Shown in pieces: positions 7,108-17,056 of a stretch of 44,431 nucleotides of DNA. The stretch spans positions 1-44,431 of the forward strand of contig JALSSO010000094.1 in the NCBI GenBank assembly GCA_026984215.1, given 5' to 3'. The notes under the pieces were generated by a model, which was not told where the DNA came from, searched no databases, and saw nothing but the letters and a program-made list of their open reading frames with translations. The stretch comes from Gammaproteobacteria bacterium. GTDB taxonomy: Bacteria; Pseudomonadota; Gammaproteobacteria; JAJDOJ01. A program made the translations under genes and the position numbers. Numbering within the stretch: position 1 is the stretch's first letter; every line of letters begins with the position of its first letter.

Positions 7108-8089
7108 CGGCTGTCCCGGATGCCGCGCCACCGGCGTACCCGGCATTGCGCGCCCGCACCAGTCCGGCGGCAATGGCCAAGGCGATCTCGGCCACCCCCC
7201 GGGCACCCAGATCGAGCCCGGCCGGCCCGTCCAGGCGGTCGAGCACCGCGGGCGACACGCCCAGGTCCGCCAGACGCCGGCGCCGCACCCGTTGGGTGCG
7301 GTGCGAACCCAGCGCGCCCACGTAGAAGGCCGGGCTGCCCAGCGCGTCGGCCAGCGGCTGGTCCTCCACGACCGCCGCGTGCAGCAGCCCCACCACGGCG
7401 GTGCGGGTATCTGGGGCATAACGCGGGATCACCGTCCCGGGCCGGTCGTGAATGAACTCGAACCCCACCGGCGCCGGGTCCGGCCGGTACTCGGGGCGCG
7501 GATCCCAGACGGTCACCCGGAACTCCAGCGGCACGGCCAGGCTCGCCAAGCGCCGGGACAGTTCGCCGGCGCCGAGGATCAGCAAACGCCAGCGTGGGCC
7601 AAAGACCTGGAGCATGTTCTCGCCATCGAAGGCGAACCCGGCATCCTCCCGGCAGGCCTTGTGCAGACTCACCTCCCCGGTGGCGAGACACACCCGGCGC
7701 ACCATCCGCTCGCCGCGCTCCAAGACAGCCAACAGCGCCCGCAGACCTGCTGCACTGTCCAGCCGCTCCACCACCAGGGTGAGCTGCCCCCCGCACGGAA
7801 GATCCACCCCACTTGCCACCACGGCCGGCACCCCCACCGTCCAGGTACGCGGCATGCCGGCGTCGAAGTCGCCGCGCAACACGGCCTGCACCAGCTCGTC
7901 CTCGACGCAGCCGCCCGAGACCGAACCCGCCATGCGGCCGTCCGGCGCGACGGCCAACAGCGCCCCCGGCGGGCGAGGCGCCGAGCCCCGGGTCGAGGCT
8001 ACGGTGAACAATACCACCCATCCCGCCTCCTCGATCCAGGCGGCGGCCTGCGCGAGCACGTCCCAGGCGGAGGGCTCCACCGCCGACAC
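7100..8089 (-). CDS. XdhC/CoxI-family molybdenum hydroxylase maturation factor
   Basis: XdhC proteins bind molybdopterin, help to add the essential sulfido ligand, and insert the cofactor into xanthine-oxidase-family enzymes. The 329 residues show the N-terminal XdhC domain (TVASTRGSAPRPPGA, then SGGCVEDELV with its conserved cysteine). A linker follows, then a C-terminal Rossmann domain starting at LLILGAGELSRRLA with the characteristic YVGALGSHRT segment. The ATG lies five bases downstream of the stop of the large hydroxylase subunit, so the two are co-transcribed. The 3' end overlaps the MobA-like gene by 8 bp or more. Confidence 0.88.
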   Translation of the reverse strand: MSAVEPSAWDVLAQAAAWIEEAGWVVLFTVASTRGSAPRPPGALLAVAPDGRMAGSVSGGCVEDELVQAVLRGDFDAGMPRTWTVGVPAVVASGVDLPCGGQLTLVVERLDSAAGLRALLAVLERGERMVRRVCLATGEVSLHKACREDAGFAFDGENMLQVFGPRWRLLILGAGELSRRLASLAVPLEFRVTVWDPRPEYRPDPAPVGFEFIHDRPGTVIPRYAPDTRTAVVGLLHAAVVEDQPLADALGSPAFYVGALGSHRTQRVRRRRLADLGVSPAVLDRLDGPAGLDLGARGVAEIALAIAAGLVRARNAGYAGGAASGTAGG

Positions 8090-8094
8090 CCTTC

Positions 8095-10218
8095 TCAGCC
8101 GGCCACCCGTATCGGTAGGCTGCGCACCGGCCGCCCCGTCAGGGCAAAGACCGCATTGGCCACCGCGGGGGCCACCGGCGGCACGCCCGGTTCACCGACT
8201 CCACCCGGCGGATCGGTGCCGGGCACGATGTGCACTTCGATGCGTGGACATTCGTCCAGGCGCAGCAGGGCAAACGTGTCGAAGTTGCGCTGTTCGACCC
8301 GCCCGGCACGAACGGTGATAGCGCCCTTGAGCGTGGCGGTGAGCCCGAACACCACCGCGCTCTCCATCTGCTGGCCGATGAGATCCGGATTCACCGCGAT
8401 TCCACAATCGACTGCGCAGACCACCCGGTGTACCCGCACCCGCCCGGCGTCGATGGAGACCTCCGCCACCTGCGCCACCACGCTGCCGAACGACTCGGCC
8501 ACCGCCACGCCGTGGGCCCGGCCCTCAGGCAGCGCATCACCCCAGCCCGCACGCCCGGCGGCCAGCTCCAGCACGCGCCGGTGACGTGGACGATCCCGCA
8601 GCAGTTCCAGACGCCGCTCCACGGGATCGGCTCCGGCCTCGGCGATGAGCTCGTCGAGGAAGCACTCCGTCACGTAAGCGTTTTGTGACGCCCCCACCGA
8701 GCGCCAAAAGCCCACCGGCACCGGCGCTTCGACCAAGGCGTAGGTGACCCGTAGATTGGGGATGGCGTAGGGCAGATTGGCGGCTCCCTCGACGCTGGTC
8801 GGATCGCGCCCGCCGCGCACCCGGTCCGGCGCGACCCTCGCGAGGATGGAGGGGCCGGCGATGTTGTGCTCCCAGGACACGATCCGGCCCTTACCGTCCA
8901 ACACCCCACGCATCCGATTCAGCGTCGCCGGGCGATAGACATCGTGGGTGAGATCGTCTTCCCGGCTCCAAACGACCTGGACCGGACGACCGGCCTTCAT
9001 GGAACACTGCACCGCCTCGCGCACGAAATCCTGCTCCGAGCGGCGCCCGAAGCCGCCGCCCAGGAAAGTGGTGTGCACCCGCACTCGCTCGCGCGGCAGG
9101 CCCGTGAGCCGCATGGCCGTCTCCTGACTTGCGGTCTGTGCCTGCGTGGGCAGATACAGGTCGCAGCCATCGGCGCGCACGTCGGCGGTGGCGTTCATGG
9201 GCTCCATGCACGCGTGGGCCTGATAGGGCACGCGATAGAGGGCCTCCACGAACCGACCCTCCCGCACCGTCCGGTCCACGTCGCCCGTTTCGCGTTCCAC
9301 CACGCCGCCGTGTGCGAGCCCCTCGGCGAAGTTTCGCTCGATGGCCGCCGAGTCGACTCCGGCATGAGGCCCCGGATCCCAGTGCACACGCAGGGCCTCG
9401 CGCCCCTGCGCGGCCGCCCAGAAGTGGTCGGCGAGCACCGCGACTCCCGACTCGATGGGAAACACCGCGCGCACGCCGGGGACCGCACGCGCCGCGCGTG
9501 CATCGAAGCCGCGCAGCCGACCACCCAGCGTGGGGCTGCGCGCCACCACCGCCGTCCACATACCGGGCAAACGCACGTCCAGGCCGAAGCGGGCGGAACC
9601 ATCCACCTTCTGCGGCGTGTCCAGGCGCGGCTGGGAACGCCCGATCAGGCGGAACTCCTCCGGCTCCTTGAGGAATACCGCCTCGGGCACCGGCAGGCGC
9701 GCGGCCGCGGCGGCCAGGACACCATAGTCCAGCCGGCGACCCGTGGGCTCGTGGATCACCACGCCCCGGCGGGCGAGACACTCCCCGGCGTCCACCCCCC
9801 AACGGGCCGCGGCCGCCTCCACCAGCAGCTCCCTCCCCACCGCCCCCGCCTCACGGGCCACGCGCCAGAAGCCGCGGATGGCGGTGCTGCCGCCGGTCTG
9901 CTGGCGCCCCATGAGAGGATTGGCGAAGTCGGGGGCGGCTGGGGCCTGTTTGGCCCGGACCCGGCTCCAATCGGCCTCCAGTTCGTCGGCGATGAGCATC
10001 GCGATGCCCGTGAGCACTCCCTGGCCCATCTCGGAGCTGGCCACGCGCAGGTCCACGCGCCCGTCGGGATGCACCGTGAGCCAGGCATTGGGCGAAAAAG
10101 CCGCCCGCGTTCCGGATTCCCCTATCCCGGGCGCCCACGGGAAGCCGATGAGCAGCCCGCCGCCCGCAGCCACGCCGACCCGCAGGAAGGCCCGCCGCGT
10201 GAGTCGCGCCCGGATCAT
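8095..10218 (-). CDS. Tat-exported molybdenum hydroxylase large subunit (IorB type)
   Basis: This is the molybdopterin-binding chain of an isoquinoline 1-oxidoreductase / aldehyde-dehydrogenase-type enzyme, 707 residues. The N-terminus [19 protein letters not shown] is a twin-arginine signal, so the folded enzyme should be periplasmic. Cofactor-binding motifs include [12 protein letters not shown] in the middle, and [11 protein letters not shown] near the C-terminus contains the conserved catalytic glutamate. The ATG overlaps the stop of the small subunit (ATGA), which fixes the start. Single-chain large subunits with their own Tat signal are typical of IorB and of quinone/cytochrome-linked aldehyde dehydrogenases. 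The substrate is unknown; an aldehyde or N-heteroaromatic compound is likely from the family. Confidence 0.88.
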   Translation of the reverse strand: MIRARLTRRAFLRVGVAAGGGLLIGFPWAPGIGESGTRAAFSPNAWLTVHPDGRVDLRVASSEMGQGVLTGIAMLIADELEADWSRVRAKQAPAAPDFANPLMGRQQTGGSTAIRGFWRVAREAGAVGRELLVEAAAARWGVDAGECLARRGVVIHEPTGRRLDYGVLAAAAARLPVPEAVFLKEPEEFRLIGRSQPRLDTPQKVDGSARFGLDVRLPGMWTAVVARSPTLGGRLRGFDARAARAVPGVRAVFPIESGVAVLADHFWAAAQGREALRVHWDPGPHAGVDSAAIERNFAEGLAHGGVVERETGDVDRTVREGRFVEALYRVPYQAHACMEPMNATADVRADGCDLYLPTQAQTASQETAMRLTGLPRERVRVHTTFLGGGFGRRSEQDFVREAVQCSMKAGRPVQVVWSREDDLTHDVYRPATLNRMRGVLDGKGRIVSWEHNIAGPSILARVAPDRVRGGRDPTSVEGAANLPYAIPNLRVTYALVEAPVPVGFWRSVGASQNAYVTECFLDELIAEAGADPVERRLELLRDRPRHRRVLELAAGRAGWGDALPEGRAHGVAVAESFGSVVAQVAEVSIDAGRVRVHRVVCAVDCGIAVNPDLIGQQMESAVVFGLTATLKGAITVRAGRVEQRNFDTFALLRLDECPRIEVHIVPGTDPPGGVGEPGVPPVAPAVANAVFALTGRPVRSLPIRVAG

Positions 10219-10685
10219 GACGCTGCCTCCCCGGCCATCAGGCCTGCGGCCCGCCGCACGGCCCGCCGGATACGCGGATAAGTGCCACAACGGCACAGCA
10301 CCGCGGAAAGCGCCGCATCGATCTGGGCATCGGTGGGTCTGGGATGACGCGCCAACAGGGCGACCGCGGTGAGAATCTGTCCCGACTGACAGTAGCCGCA
10401 TTGGGGCACCTGCTCGGCGATCCAGGCCCGCTGCACCGGATGCGAGCGATCCGGCGACAGACCCTCGATGGTGAGGATCGAGCGGCCCGAGACCGATGCC
10501 AGCGGGGTGAGGCAGCTGCGGACAGGCTCGCCGTCGAGTAATACCGTGCAGACCCCGCAAAGACCGATTCCGCAGCCGTACTTGGTGCCCGTGAATCTCA
10601 GCCCGTCGCGGAGCGCCCAGAGCAAGGGCGCCTCGCCGGGTAACGAAACCTCCACCCGACGACCGTTGACCTGCAGCTCCACCAT
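10215..10685 (-). CDS. Molybdenum hydroxylase [2Fe-2S] small subunit (IorA type)
   Basis: This 156-residue chain carries two [2Fe-2S] clusters that relay electrons from the molybdenum site. The plant-ferredoxin-type cluster is held by Cys38, Cys43, Cys46 and Cys58 ([10 protein letters not shown]). The second cluster, in the helical C-terminal domain, is held by Cys96, Cys99, Cys131 and Cys133 (QCGYCQSG and CRCGTYPRI). It has no export signal and is presumably carried out with the Tat-targeted large subunit, whose start codon overlaps its stop. It is the first gene of the four-gene operon. AAGGGG before the ATG serves as ribosome-binding site. Confidence 0.9.
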   Translation of the reverse strand: MVELQVNGRRVEVSLPGEAPLLWALRDGLRFTGTKYGCGIGLCGVCTVLLDGEPVRSCLTPLASVSGRSILTIEGLSPDRSHPVQRAWIAEQVPQCGYCQSGQILTAVALLARHPRPTDAQIDAALSAVLCRCGTYPRIRRAVRRAAGLMAGEAAS

Positions 10686-10719
10686 GGCCCCTTCCCCATT
10701 GCACCGGCTACAGTGATTC

Positions 10720-10747
10720 CGTATAGCACACCAGTGGCCGGCGGCAA
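10720..10747 (-). promoter_or_regulatory. Promoter of the molybdenum hydroxylase operon
   Basis: On the minus strand an extended -10 (TGC-TATACG, hexamer at 10720-10725) follows TTGCCG (10742-10747) with a 16-bp spacer, about 35 bp upstream of the first ATG. Confidence 0.5.
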
Positions 10748-10808
10748 GCCCGGATCAGCGGGTCTCACGCACACCCAACGGGTCGTCCAGCCTCGTGACG
10801 GTCGCGGC

Positions 10809-11750
10809 TCACCCTCCGCCGCAGCCCAGCGCGGCCGCCGAGGCACGGCAGGCGGCCGGAGCCGGCGCCGCCCCGCACAGGACCCGGTGGTATCCGCACA
10901 GATCATGGCTCCCTCCGGGGTTCGTCTCCGCGCCGAAAGCGACGCGCAATGCCCTGGGCACATGGACGTACGTGCGCACGACCGGGCGGCCACCGGAGAG
11001 ATCCACCACCTCCCGGGGCGGCAGATCGGGTACCGGGTCATGGACGTTGACCACCCGCCACGAATCTCCAACCGCTCCCACATACCACGCGGCGAAGACC
11101 GGATCCCCCACCCTGGGGGCGCCGAAGTTGACCATCCGCACCGACAGTCCGGTCCGCTGTGCCAGATCCGCCGCGGCGAGCACGGCCAAGGCGCCGCCAA
11201 GGCTGTGTCCGGTGACGGCGATACGCCCATAGACACCGGACGCCAGCAGCCGGTCCACCGCGGCCAGCAGGGGCCCGCGCAGCGCCCCGTAGACCCGCAG
11301 AAAACCCTCGTAAGCTCGGCCGGAGACGGGCAACCAGCGCACCGGGGCCTGGGGAAAGTCCAGGTTGGCCAGCCAGTCCTCAACGGTGGATGTGCCGCGC
11401 AACGCCACGTGGATCACGTCCTCGCGCACGGCCACGAAACCCATGGGTACCCGTTCATGCCCCCCGTACAGTTCCCCGGTCACCGCCAACGGGGCGAACA
11501 GGGTCTCTCGCAGGGCATATTCCGCCGGCGGCGTGAAGGTCCGACCGGCGAGAAAATCGTCCAACTGACGGTAAGCGGCCAGGGCCAGCCGTGCCTCGGC
11601 GGCGGCCGCCGCCGGCTCCAACGGCGGCCCCTCCCCGGGGCCAGGTCCGGTCTGCCCGTCGGAACCACCGCAACCGACCAGCACCATGAGCCACACCACG
11701 GACAGGAAAAACCCGGCGCCTCGCGGCCGAGGCGGGAAACGAGCGCACAT
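10809..11750 (-). CDS. Class 3 lipase-like lipoprotein
   Basis: The 313 residues begin with a lipoprotein signal (hydrophobic stretch ending LVGC, lipidated Cys27), so the protein is anchored to a membrane facing the periplasm or outside. The alpha/beta-hydrolase core has the nucleophile elbow VTGHSLGG (Ser183), the acid in NVHDPVPDLP (Asp238) and a C-terminal histidine in GGSHDLCGYH. The pattern VALRGTSTVEDWLANL before the elbow is typical of class 3 (triacylglycerol) lipases. The substrate is inferred as an acyl ester. It is transcribed toward the molybdenum hydroxylase genes, which have their own promoter. Confidence 0.82.
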   Translation of the reverse strand: MCARFPPRPRGAGFFLSVVWLMVLVGCGGSDGQTGPGPGEGPPLEPAAAAAEARLALAAYRQLDDFLAGRTFTPPAEYALRETLFAPLAVTGELYGGHERVPMGFVAVREDVIHVALRGTSTVEDWLANLDFPQAPVRWLPVSGRAYEGFLRVYGALRGPLLAAVDRLLASGVYGRIAVTGHSLGGALAVLAAADLAQRTGLSVRMVNFGAPRVGDPVFAAWYVGAVGDSWRVVNVHDPVPDLPPREVVDLSGGRPVVRTYVHVPRALRVAFGAETNPGGSHDLCGYHRVLCGAAPAPAACRASAAALGCGGG

Positions 11751-11934
11751 GAAGGAAGCGCCTCCGAGGGGAATCGAGACACCATTTTACCTTCCCGCCG
11801 CCGGGAATACCCCGGCGCCCCCTGCGCCGCGCCGAGCTCATACCGGGTGAGAGGTGGAGGGCGCCCGCCTCATCCCCCGGCGGCCGGTTGGGGGTCACCC
11901 ATGGCTCGTGCCACGCTGGGGTAGACTGCCCACC

Positions 11935-12849
11935 ATGACCGAACCCATCGTCCGCGCCCACGCACTCGCCAAGCATTATGGCGCCCTGGCCGCCGTGGCC
12001 GGCATCGACTTCGAGATCGAGCCGGGAATCTGCTTCGGTTTCCTCGGTCCCAACGGCGCAGGCAAGACCACCACCCTGCGCATGTGCATGGGTTTGAGCC
12101 CACCCGACGGCGGGCGGCTGGAAATCTTCGGCCTGTCCCTGCCCCGGCACGGAAGACGGGTGCGCGCACGGATGGGCGTGGTGCCGCAGGCCGACAACCT
12201 GGATCCGGATTTCACCGTGGAGGAAAACCTGCGGATCTACGGCCGCTATTTCGGCCTGCGCCGCCGCATACTCGACACACGCATCCCTGCCTTGCTCGAA
12301 TTCGCCGCGCTCGCCGAACGCGCGCACGCCCGCACCGAGGCGCTGTCAGGAGGGATGAAACGCCGACTCACCTTGGCCCGCGCGCTGATCAACGACCCGC
12401 AACTCGTGGTCCTGGACGAACCCACCACGGGACTCGACCCACAGGCCCGCCATCTGGTCTGGGCCCGGCTCGAACAACTGCGTGCCCGCGGCACCACCCT
12501 GCTGCTCACCACCCACTACATGGAAGAGGCCGAGCGTCTCTGCGACCGCCTGGTCGTGATGGATCATGGTTCCATCCTGGATACCGGTACGCCCCGCGAG
12601 CTCGTGAATCGCCACGTGGAACCCGAAGTGGTGGAGATCCGCAACGCACCGGCGCACCTGGAAGGGCACCTCCTGGACGGGGGCTGCCGGATCGAGCGCG
12701 TGGGCTCCAGCCTGTACTGCTACACCCGCCGGGCGACCGCGCTGATCGAGCACCTCCGGGATCAACCGGGACTGGTCTTCCTCCACCGGCCCGCAGGCCT
12801 CGAAGACGTGTTCCTGCGGCTCACCGGCCGAGAGCTGCGCGACACGTGA
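11935..12849 (+). CDS. ABC transporter ATP-binding protein (NodI/DrrA type)
   Basis: This 304-residue ATPase powers a two-component exporter with the permease that follows. Visible motifs are Walker A GPNGAGKTTT (residues about 40-49), the Q-loop near GVVPQADNLD, the signature LSGGMKRRL, Walker B LVVLDEPTTGLDP and the H-loop TTHYMEEAE. The C-terminal 70 residues form the regulatory extension of this subfamily. ATG 11935 was chosen because the ABC fold begins at once. The stop overlaps the permease start (GTGA). The substrate is unknown. Confidence 0.88.
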   Translation: MTEPIVRAHALAKHYGALAAVAGIDFEIEPGICFGFLGPNGAGKTTTLRMCMGLSPPDGGRLEIFGLSLPRHGRRVRARMGVVPQADNLDPDFTVEENLRIYGRYFGLRRRILDTRIPALLEFAALAERAHARTEALSGGMKRRLTLARALINDPQLVVLDEPTTGLDPQARHLVWARLEQLRARGTTLLLTTHYMEEAERLCDRLVVMDHGSILDTGTPRELVNRHVEPEVVEIRNAPAHLEGHLLDGGCRIERVGSSLYCYTRRATALIEHLRDQPGLVFLHRPAGLEDVFLRLTGRELRDT

Positions 12850-13628
12850 ACGCCCTGCGTCCACCCCACCCCCGCGCCGCCACCCTGGCCGTGTGGTGGC
12901 GCAACCTCAAGGTGTGGCGTCGGCTGCTGGGCCCCGCGTTGGCCATGAACTTCGGCGAACCGGTGCTCTATCTGCTCGGCTTGGGCTATGGGCTGGGCGT
13001 CTTCATCCAAGGCATGGGTGGCATGCCCTATCTGACCTTTCTCGCCTCCGGAATCGTGGCCTCATCGGCCATGACCACCGCGAGCTTCGAAGGCATGTAC
13101 TCGGTGTTCACGCGGATGGTGCCCCAGCGCACCTACGAGGCCATCCTGGCCACACCCGCCGAGGTGGACGACATCGTGGCCGGGGAGATCCTGTGGTGTG
13201 CCACCAAGAGCCTCGTCAGCGCCGCCGCCGTGCTCCTGGTGGCCGTCGCCCTGGGGGCGCTGGAACCCCGTCCGGGTCTGCTGGCCGTGCCGGCGGTGGT
13301 GCTGTTGACCGGGCTCGCCTTCGCAGGCCCGGCCCTGGTGATCAGCGCGCTGGCCCCCAACTACGACTTCTTCAACTACTACATGGTGCTGGTCCTCACG
13401 CCCCTGATGATCCTGAGCGGCGTGTTCTATCCCGTCGAGACCCTGCCGGCGGCCGTGCGCGCCCTCGTGGACTTCCTCCCTCTGGTCCACGCCGTGGACC
13501 TCGCCCGCGGGCTGGCCACCGACCAGCCGCTGGACGCCCCCTTGCGTCATGTCACGGTGCTGGGCACCTACGCGCTGGTCGGCGCCTATCTCGCCACCGT
13601 GCTGTTCCGCAGACGGCTGATACGGTGA
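12846..13628 (+). CDS. ABC-2 type permease (NodJ type)
   Basis: This 260-residue integral membrane protein has about six hydrophobic segments, including LVSAAAVLLVAVALGAL and MVLVLTPLMILSGVFYPVETL, the latter being the typical ABC-2 C-terminal signature. It starts at GTG 12846, which overlaps the ATPase stop codon. Together the pair forms an exporter of the NodIJ/DrrAB group for a lipid, oligosaccharide or drug-like substrate that cannot be predicted from sequence. Confidence 0.86.
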   Translation: MNALRPPHPRAATLAVWWRNLKVWRRLLGPALAMNFGEPVLYLLGLGYGLGVFIQGMGGMPYLTFLASGIVASSAMTTASFEGMYSVFTRMVPQRTYEAILATPAEVDDIVAGEILWCATKSLVSAAAVLLVAVALGALEPRPGLLAVPAVVLLTGLAFAGPALVISALAPNYDFFNYYMVLVLTPLMILSGVFYPVETLPAAVRALVDFLPLVHAVDLARGLATDQPLDAPLRHVTVLGTYALVGAYLATVLFRRRLIR

Positions 13629-13698
13629 GATCCGGGGCCCGGGATCCCCCCCTCGGGAGTCCTCCTTTTCCATCCGGAGGGCGACCGAAATGGCACGC

Positions 13699-13750
13699 GG
13701 CGGGTATCGCCGGGCGCTGCCCGGCCCGCCAAGACCCCGGCGCTGCCGGG
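13699..13750. terminator. Two tandem GC hairpins between convergent genes
   Basis: Between the ABC permease and clpA, two perfect hairpins with the same GCT loop follow each other: GCCGGGC/GCCCGGC (13709-13725) and CCCGGC/GCCGGG (13736-13750). Neither has a T-tract, so a bidirectional terminator role is only probable. Confidence 0.35.
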
Positions 13751-16006
13751 CTAGGCCGTTTCGGGCTCCTCCACGCGCAGGGCCAGAGCCCCGTCCTCGA
13801 CCGTGACGTGCACCTCGCCACCCTTGGCCAGGCGCCCGAACAGGATGTCCTCGGCCAGGGGCTTTTTGATGTGCTCCTGGATGACGCGGGCCATGGGCCG
13901 GGCGCCCATCTTGGGGTCGTAGCCCTCGTCGGCCAGCCAATCGCGCGCCGCTTCGTCCACCCAAAGGTGCACGCCCTTCTCCTCGAGCTGGGCGTTCAAC
14001 TGGCTGATGAACTTGTCCACCACCTGACCGATGTGCTCACGGTCCAGCGCCCGGAACTGGACGATGGCGTCGAGCCGGTTGCGAAATTCGGGGGTGAAGC
14101 TGCGTCGGATCACCTCCATGGCGTCCGAACTGTGGTCCTGCTGAGTGAAGCCCATGCTGCGCCGACTCTGCTCCTCCGCCCCGGCGTTGGTGGTCATCAC
14201 CAGGATCACGTTGCGGAAGTCCACCTTGCGCCCGTTGGTGTCGGTGAGGGTGCCGTGGTCCATGACCTGCAGGAGCAGGTTGAAGACATCGGGATGGGCC
14301 TTTTCGATCTCGTCGAGAAGCAGCACCGCATGCGGGGCCTTGAGCACCGCATCGGTGAGCAACCCGCCCTGGTCGTAGCCCACGTAGCCGGGCGGCGCGC
14401 CGATCAGCCGCGAGACCGTGTGCCGCTCCATGTACTCGGACATGTCGAAACGGATGAGCTCGATCCCCATCAACCGGGCGAGCTGACGGGTGACCTCGGT
14501 CTTGCCGACACCGGTGGGTCCGGCGAACAGGAAGCTGCCGATGGGTTTCTGCACCTCGCCCAGCCCCGAGCGCGAGAGCTTGATGGCCGTGGTGAGGGTG
14601 TCGATGGCCTCGTCCTGGCCGAACACCACCATCTTGAGGTCCCGGTTCAGGGTGCGCAGCATCTCCATGTCCGACTTGGAGACGTTCTTGGGCGGAATGC
14701 GGGCCATCTTGGCCACGATGGCCTCCACGTCGCGCACGGTGACCGTCTTCTTGCGCGTGGCGGCCGGTTGCAGGCGGATGCGCGCGCCCGCCTCGTCGAT
14801 CACGTCGATGGCCTTGTCCGGCAGGTGCCGGTCGTGAAGGAAGCGGTCGGACAGCTCGGCGGCGGCGCGTAGGGCCGGGTTGGTATAGCGCACGCCGTGG
14901 TGGGCCTGGAACCGGTCCTTGAGCCCGAGCAGGATCTTGTAGGTCTCCTCGACCGTGGGCTCGGGCACGTCGATCTTTTGGAAGCGCCGGGCCAGGGCCC
15001 GGTCCTTCTCGAAGATGCCCCGGTATTCTTGATACGTGGTCGAGCCGATGCAGCGCAGCTCTCCGCTGGCCAGCATGGGTTTGATGAGGTTGGAGGCGTC
15101 CATCACGCCCCCCGAGGCCGAGCCCGCGCCGATGATGGTGTGGATCTCGTCGATGAACAGGATGGCGTTGGGGTTCTTCTTGAGTTGGGCGAGCACCCCC
15201 TTCAGGCGCTTCTCGAAATCGCCGCGATACTTGGTCCCGGCCACCAGCGCTCCCAGATCCAGCGACCAGATGACGGCATCGGCCAGGATCTCGGGCACCT
15301 CTCCGTCGACGATCTTCTTGGCCAGGCCCTCGGCGATGGCGGTCTTGCCCACGCCCGCCTCGCCCACGAACAGGGGGTTGTTCTTGCGCCGCCGGCACAG
15401 GATCTGAATGGTGCGCTCGATCTCCAGATCGCGCCCGATCAGGGGGTCGATCTTGCCCTGCCGGGCCAGCTCGTTGAGATTGGTGGCAAAGCTCTCCAGC
15501 GGTTTCTTCTGCGGTTCCTTGCCCTCCTGGTTGCCGCTCTCCGAGGAGGAGGGCGCATCCTCGCGTTCGTCGGACACCTTCGAAATCCCGTGGGAGATGT
15601 AGTTGACCACGTCCAGGCGCGCCACGTCGTGCTGGCTGAGCAGGTAGACGGCCTGGGAGTCTTGTTCGCCGAAGATGGCCACCAGCACGTTGGCGCCGGT
15701 GACCTCTTTCTTGCCCGAAGACTGGACGTGGAACACGGCCCGCTGCAGTACGCGCTGGAAACCCAGGGTGGGCTGGGTGTCGCGCGTGTCCCCCTCGGGC
15801 AGGATGGGGGTGTTGGCCTCGATGAACTCCTCGAGCTGGCGGGCCAGCAGGGGGACGTCGGCGCCGCAGGCGCGCAGCACCTCGGCGGCGGTCTCGTTGC
15901 GGGTCAAGGCCAGGAGCAGGTGCTCCACGGTCATGAACTCGTGACGCTTCTCGCGGGCCTCGCGGAATGCCTTGTTGAGCGTGAGTTCGAGCTCCTTGTC
16001 TAGCAT
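13751..16006 (-). CDS. clpA: ATP-dependent Clp protease ATP-binding subunit ClpA
   Basis: ClpA is the hexameric AAA+ unfoldase that feeds substrates to ClpP. The 751 residues are close to the family's usual length. They show the N-terminal repeat domain ([29 protein letters not shown]), a first ATPase module with Walker [15 protein letters not shown], and a second with [14 protein letters not shown] and an [13 protein letters not shown] Walker B. The acidic linker ([18 protein letters not shown]) is typical. The ClpP-docking loop reads MGF in [11 protein letters not shown] where E. coli has IGL. The clpS gene lies 83 bp upstream on the same strand, the usual arrangement. Confidence 0.97.
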   Translation of the reverse strand: MLDKELELTLNKAFREAREKRHEFMTVEHLLLALTRNETAAEVLRACGADVPLLARQLEEFIEANTPILPEGDTRDTQPTLGFQRVLQRAVFHVQSSGKKEVTGANVLVAIFGEQDSQAVYLLSQHDVARLDVVNYISHGISKVSDEREDAPSSSESGNQEGKEPQKKPLESFATNLNELARQGKIDPLIGRDLEIERTIQILCRRRKNNPLFVGEAGVGKTAIAEGLAKKIVDGEVPEILADAVIWSLDLGALVAGTKYRGDFEKRLKGVLAQLKKNPNAILFIDEIHTIIGAGSASGGVMDASNLIKPMLASGELRCIGSTTYQEYRGIFEKDRALARRFQKIDVPEPTVEETYKILLGLKDRFQAHHGVRYTNPALRAAAELSDRFLHDRHLPDKAIDVIDEAGARIRLQPAATRKKTVTVRDVEAIVAKMARIPPKNVSKSDMEMLRTLNRDLKMVVFGQDEAIDTLTTAIKLSRSGLGEVQKPIGSFLFAGPTGVGKTEVTRQLARLMGIELIRFDMSEYMERHTVSRLIGAPPGYVGYDQGGLLTDAVLKAPHAVLLLDEIEKAHPDVFNLLLQVMDHGTLTDTNGRKVDFRNVILVMTTNAGAEEQSRRSMGFTQQDHSSDAMEVIRRSFTPEFRNRLDAIVQFRALDREHIGQVVDKFISQLNAQLEEKGVHLWVDEAARDWLADEGYDPKMGARPMARVIQEHIKKPLAEDILFGRLAKGGEVHVTVEDGALALRVEEPETA

Positions 16007-16089
16007 GACGTACCTTCGTTACTGCCGGCTCGGGCCGGGTGTTCCGAAGGGCGTGGCGCGGGCGTCCCCCTCACGCACCCCCCAGCCCT

Positions 16090-16413
16090 TCAGGCCTCCT
16101 CCATCACGCACAGCAGCGGATGGTCGTTGGCACGGGAATACTCGTTGACCTGCGCGACCTTGGTCTCGGCGATGTCCCGGGTATAGATCCCGCAGATCCC
16201 CTTCCCCCGAGTGTGCACGTGCAACATGATGCGGGTGGCCTTCTCGCGGCTCATCTGAAAGAACGCCTCCAGCACGTGCACCACGAATTCCATGGGTGTG
16301 TAGTCGTCGTTGATGAGCACCACCTTGTACATGGGCGGCGGCTTGAGCTTGGGTTTGGCCTCCTGAACCTGGACGGCATCGTCCATCCCCGGATTCGCAG
16401 TCCGTTCGCTCAT
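16090..16413 (-). CDS. clpS: ClpS adaptor protein
   Basis: ClpS delivers N-degron substrates to ClpA. The 107 residues show the conserved core: [20 protein letters not shown] (substrate-pocket residues N-D-D and the following segment), then [21 protein letters not shown] and the C-terminal [10 protein letters not shown]. The first 25 residues are a flexible tail that enters ClpA. It is the first gene of the clpS-clpA unit. Confidence 0.97.
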   Translation of the reverse strand: MSERTANPGMDDAVQVQEAKPKLKPPPMYKVVLINDDYTPMEFVVHVLEAFFQMSREKATRIMLHVHTRGKGICGIYTRDIAETKVAQVNEYSRANDHPLLCVMEEA

Positions 16414-16465
16414 CGCTCCCCGTATATTCGTCGGTGTTCACGTGACTTCTTCCCCGTTACGGTAA

Positions 16466-16494
16466 GTTATACCGCACAGGGCAAATGGTGGAAA
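16466..16494 (-). promoter_or_regulatory. Probable clpS-clpA promoter
   Basis: On the minus strand TTTCCA (16489-16494) and TATAAC (16466-16471) are 17 bp apart, about 50 bp upstream of clpS, in the divergent gap before nudJ. Confidence 0.45.
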
Positions 16495-16594
16495 GAAACC
16501 CGGAGCTTGCGCCGGACGACCGGGCGGGTGCGCCCGGACGAAGGCCGGCCCGCAGCCGCGCTCCTTCTCTTTGACCCGCGCAGGACGAAAAGTT

Positions 16595-17053
16595 TTGAGC
16601 CCCGAACACCCCCTCATCCACGTCACGGTGGCCGCCGTCGTCCAAGACGCGGTGAACCGTTTCCTGATGGTGGAGGAACGCATCGATGGACGGCTGGTGC
16701 TCAACCAGCCGGCCGGACACCTGGAGGCGGACGAGTCCCTGACGGCGGCCGTGGTGCGCGAGACCCTGGAGGAGACCGGCTGGGAGTTCATCCCCCAGGG
16801 GCTGGTCGGGGTCTACCGCTGGGTGAGTCCGGCCGGGGACGTGTATCTGCGGACCGCGTTTTTCGGATCGCCCGGACGACGCGTGCGCGACACCCTCGAG
16901 GAAGGGATCGTCGCCGTGCGCTGGATCGGCACCCCCGCCCTGCGCGCCGCCGCGGACCGCCACCGCAGCCCCTTGGTCTGGCGCTGCGTGGCGGACTTCC
17001 TGGAAGGCCGGCGCTATCCCTTGGCGCTGCTGACCGACCTGACCAGCGACTGA
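16595..17053 (+). CDS. nudJ: Nudix hydrolase NudJ (phosphatase)
   Basis: NudJ hydrolyses nucleoside and thiamine pyrophosphates. The Nudix box is complete: GHLEADE, seven residues, then RETLEETGWE. The flanking HVTVAAVVQD and NQPAGHLE match NudJ/YmfB. I chose the TTG at 16595 because AGGA lies about nine bases upstream; this gives 152 residues, like the E. coli protein, whereas an in-frame TTG at 16571 has no ribosome-binding site. The order nudJ-mnmA-hflD is conserved in Gammaproteobacteria, and mnmA starts four bases after the stop. Confidence 0.88.
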   Translation: MSPEHPLIHVTVAAVVQDAVNRFLMVEERIDGRLVLNQPAGHLEADESLTAAVVRETLEETGWEFIPQGLVGVYRWVSPAGDVYLRTAFFGSPGRRVRDTLEEGIVAVRWIGTPALRAAADRHRSPLVWRCVADFLEGRRYPLALLTDLTSD

Positions 17054-17056
17054 TCC

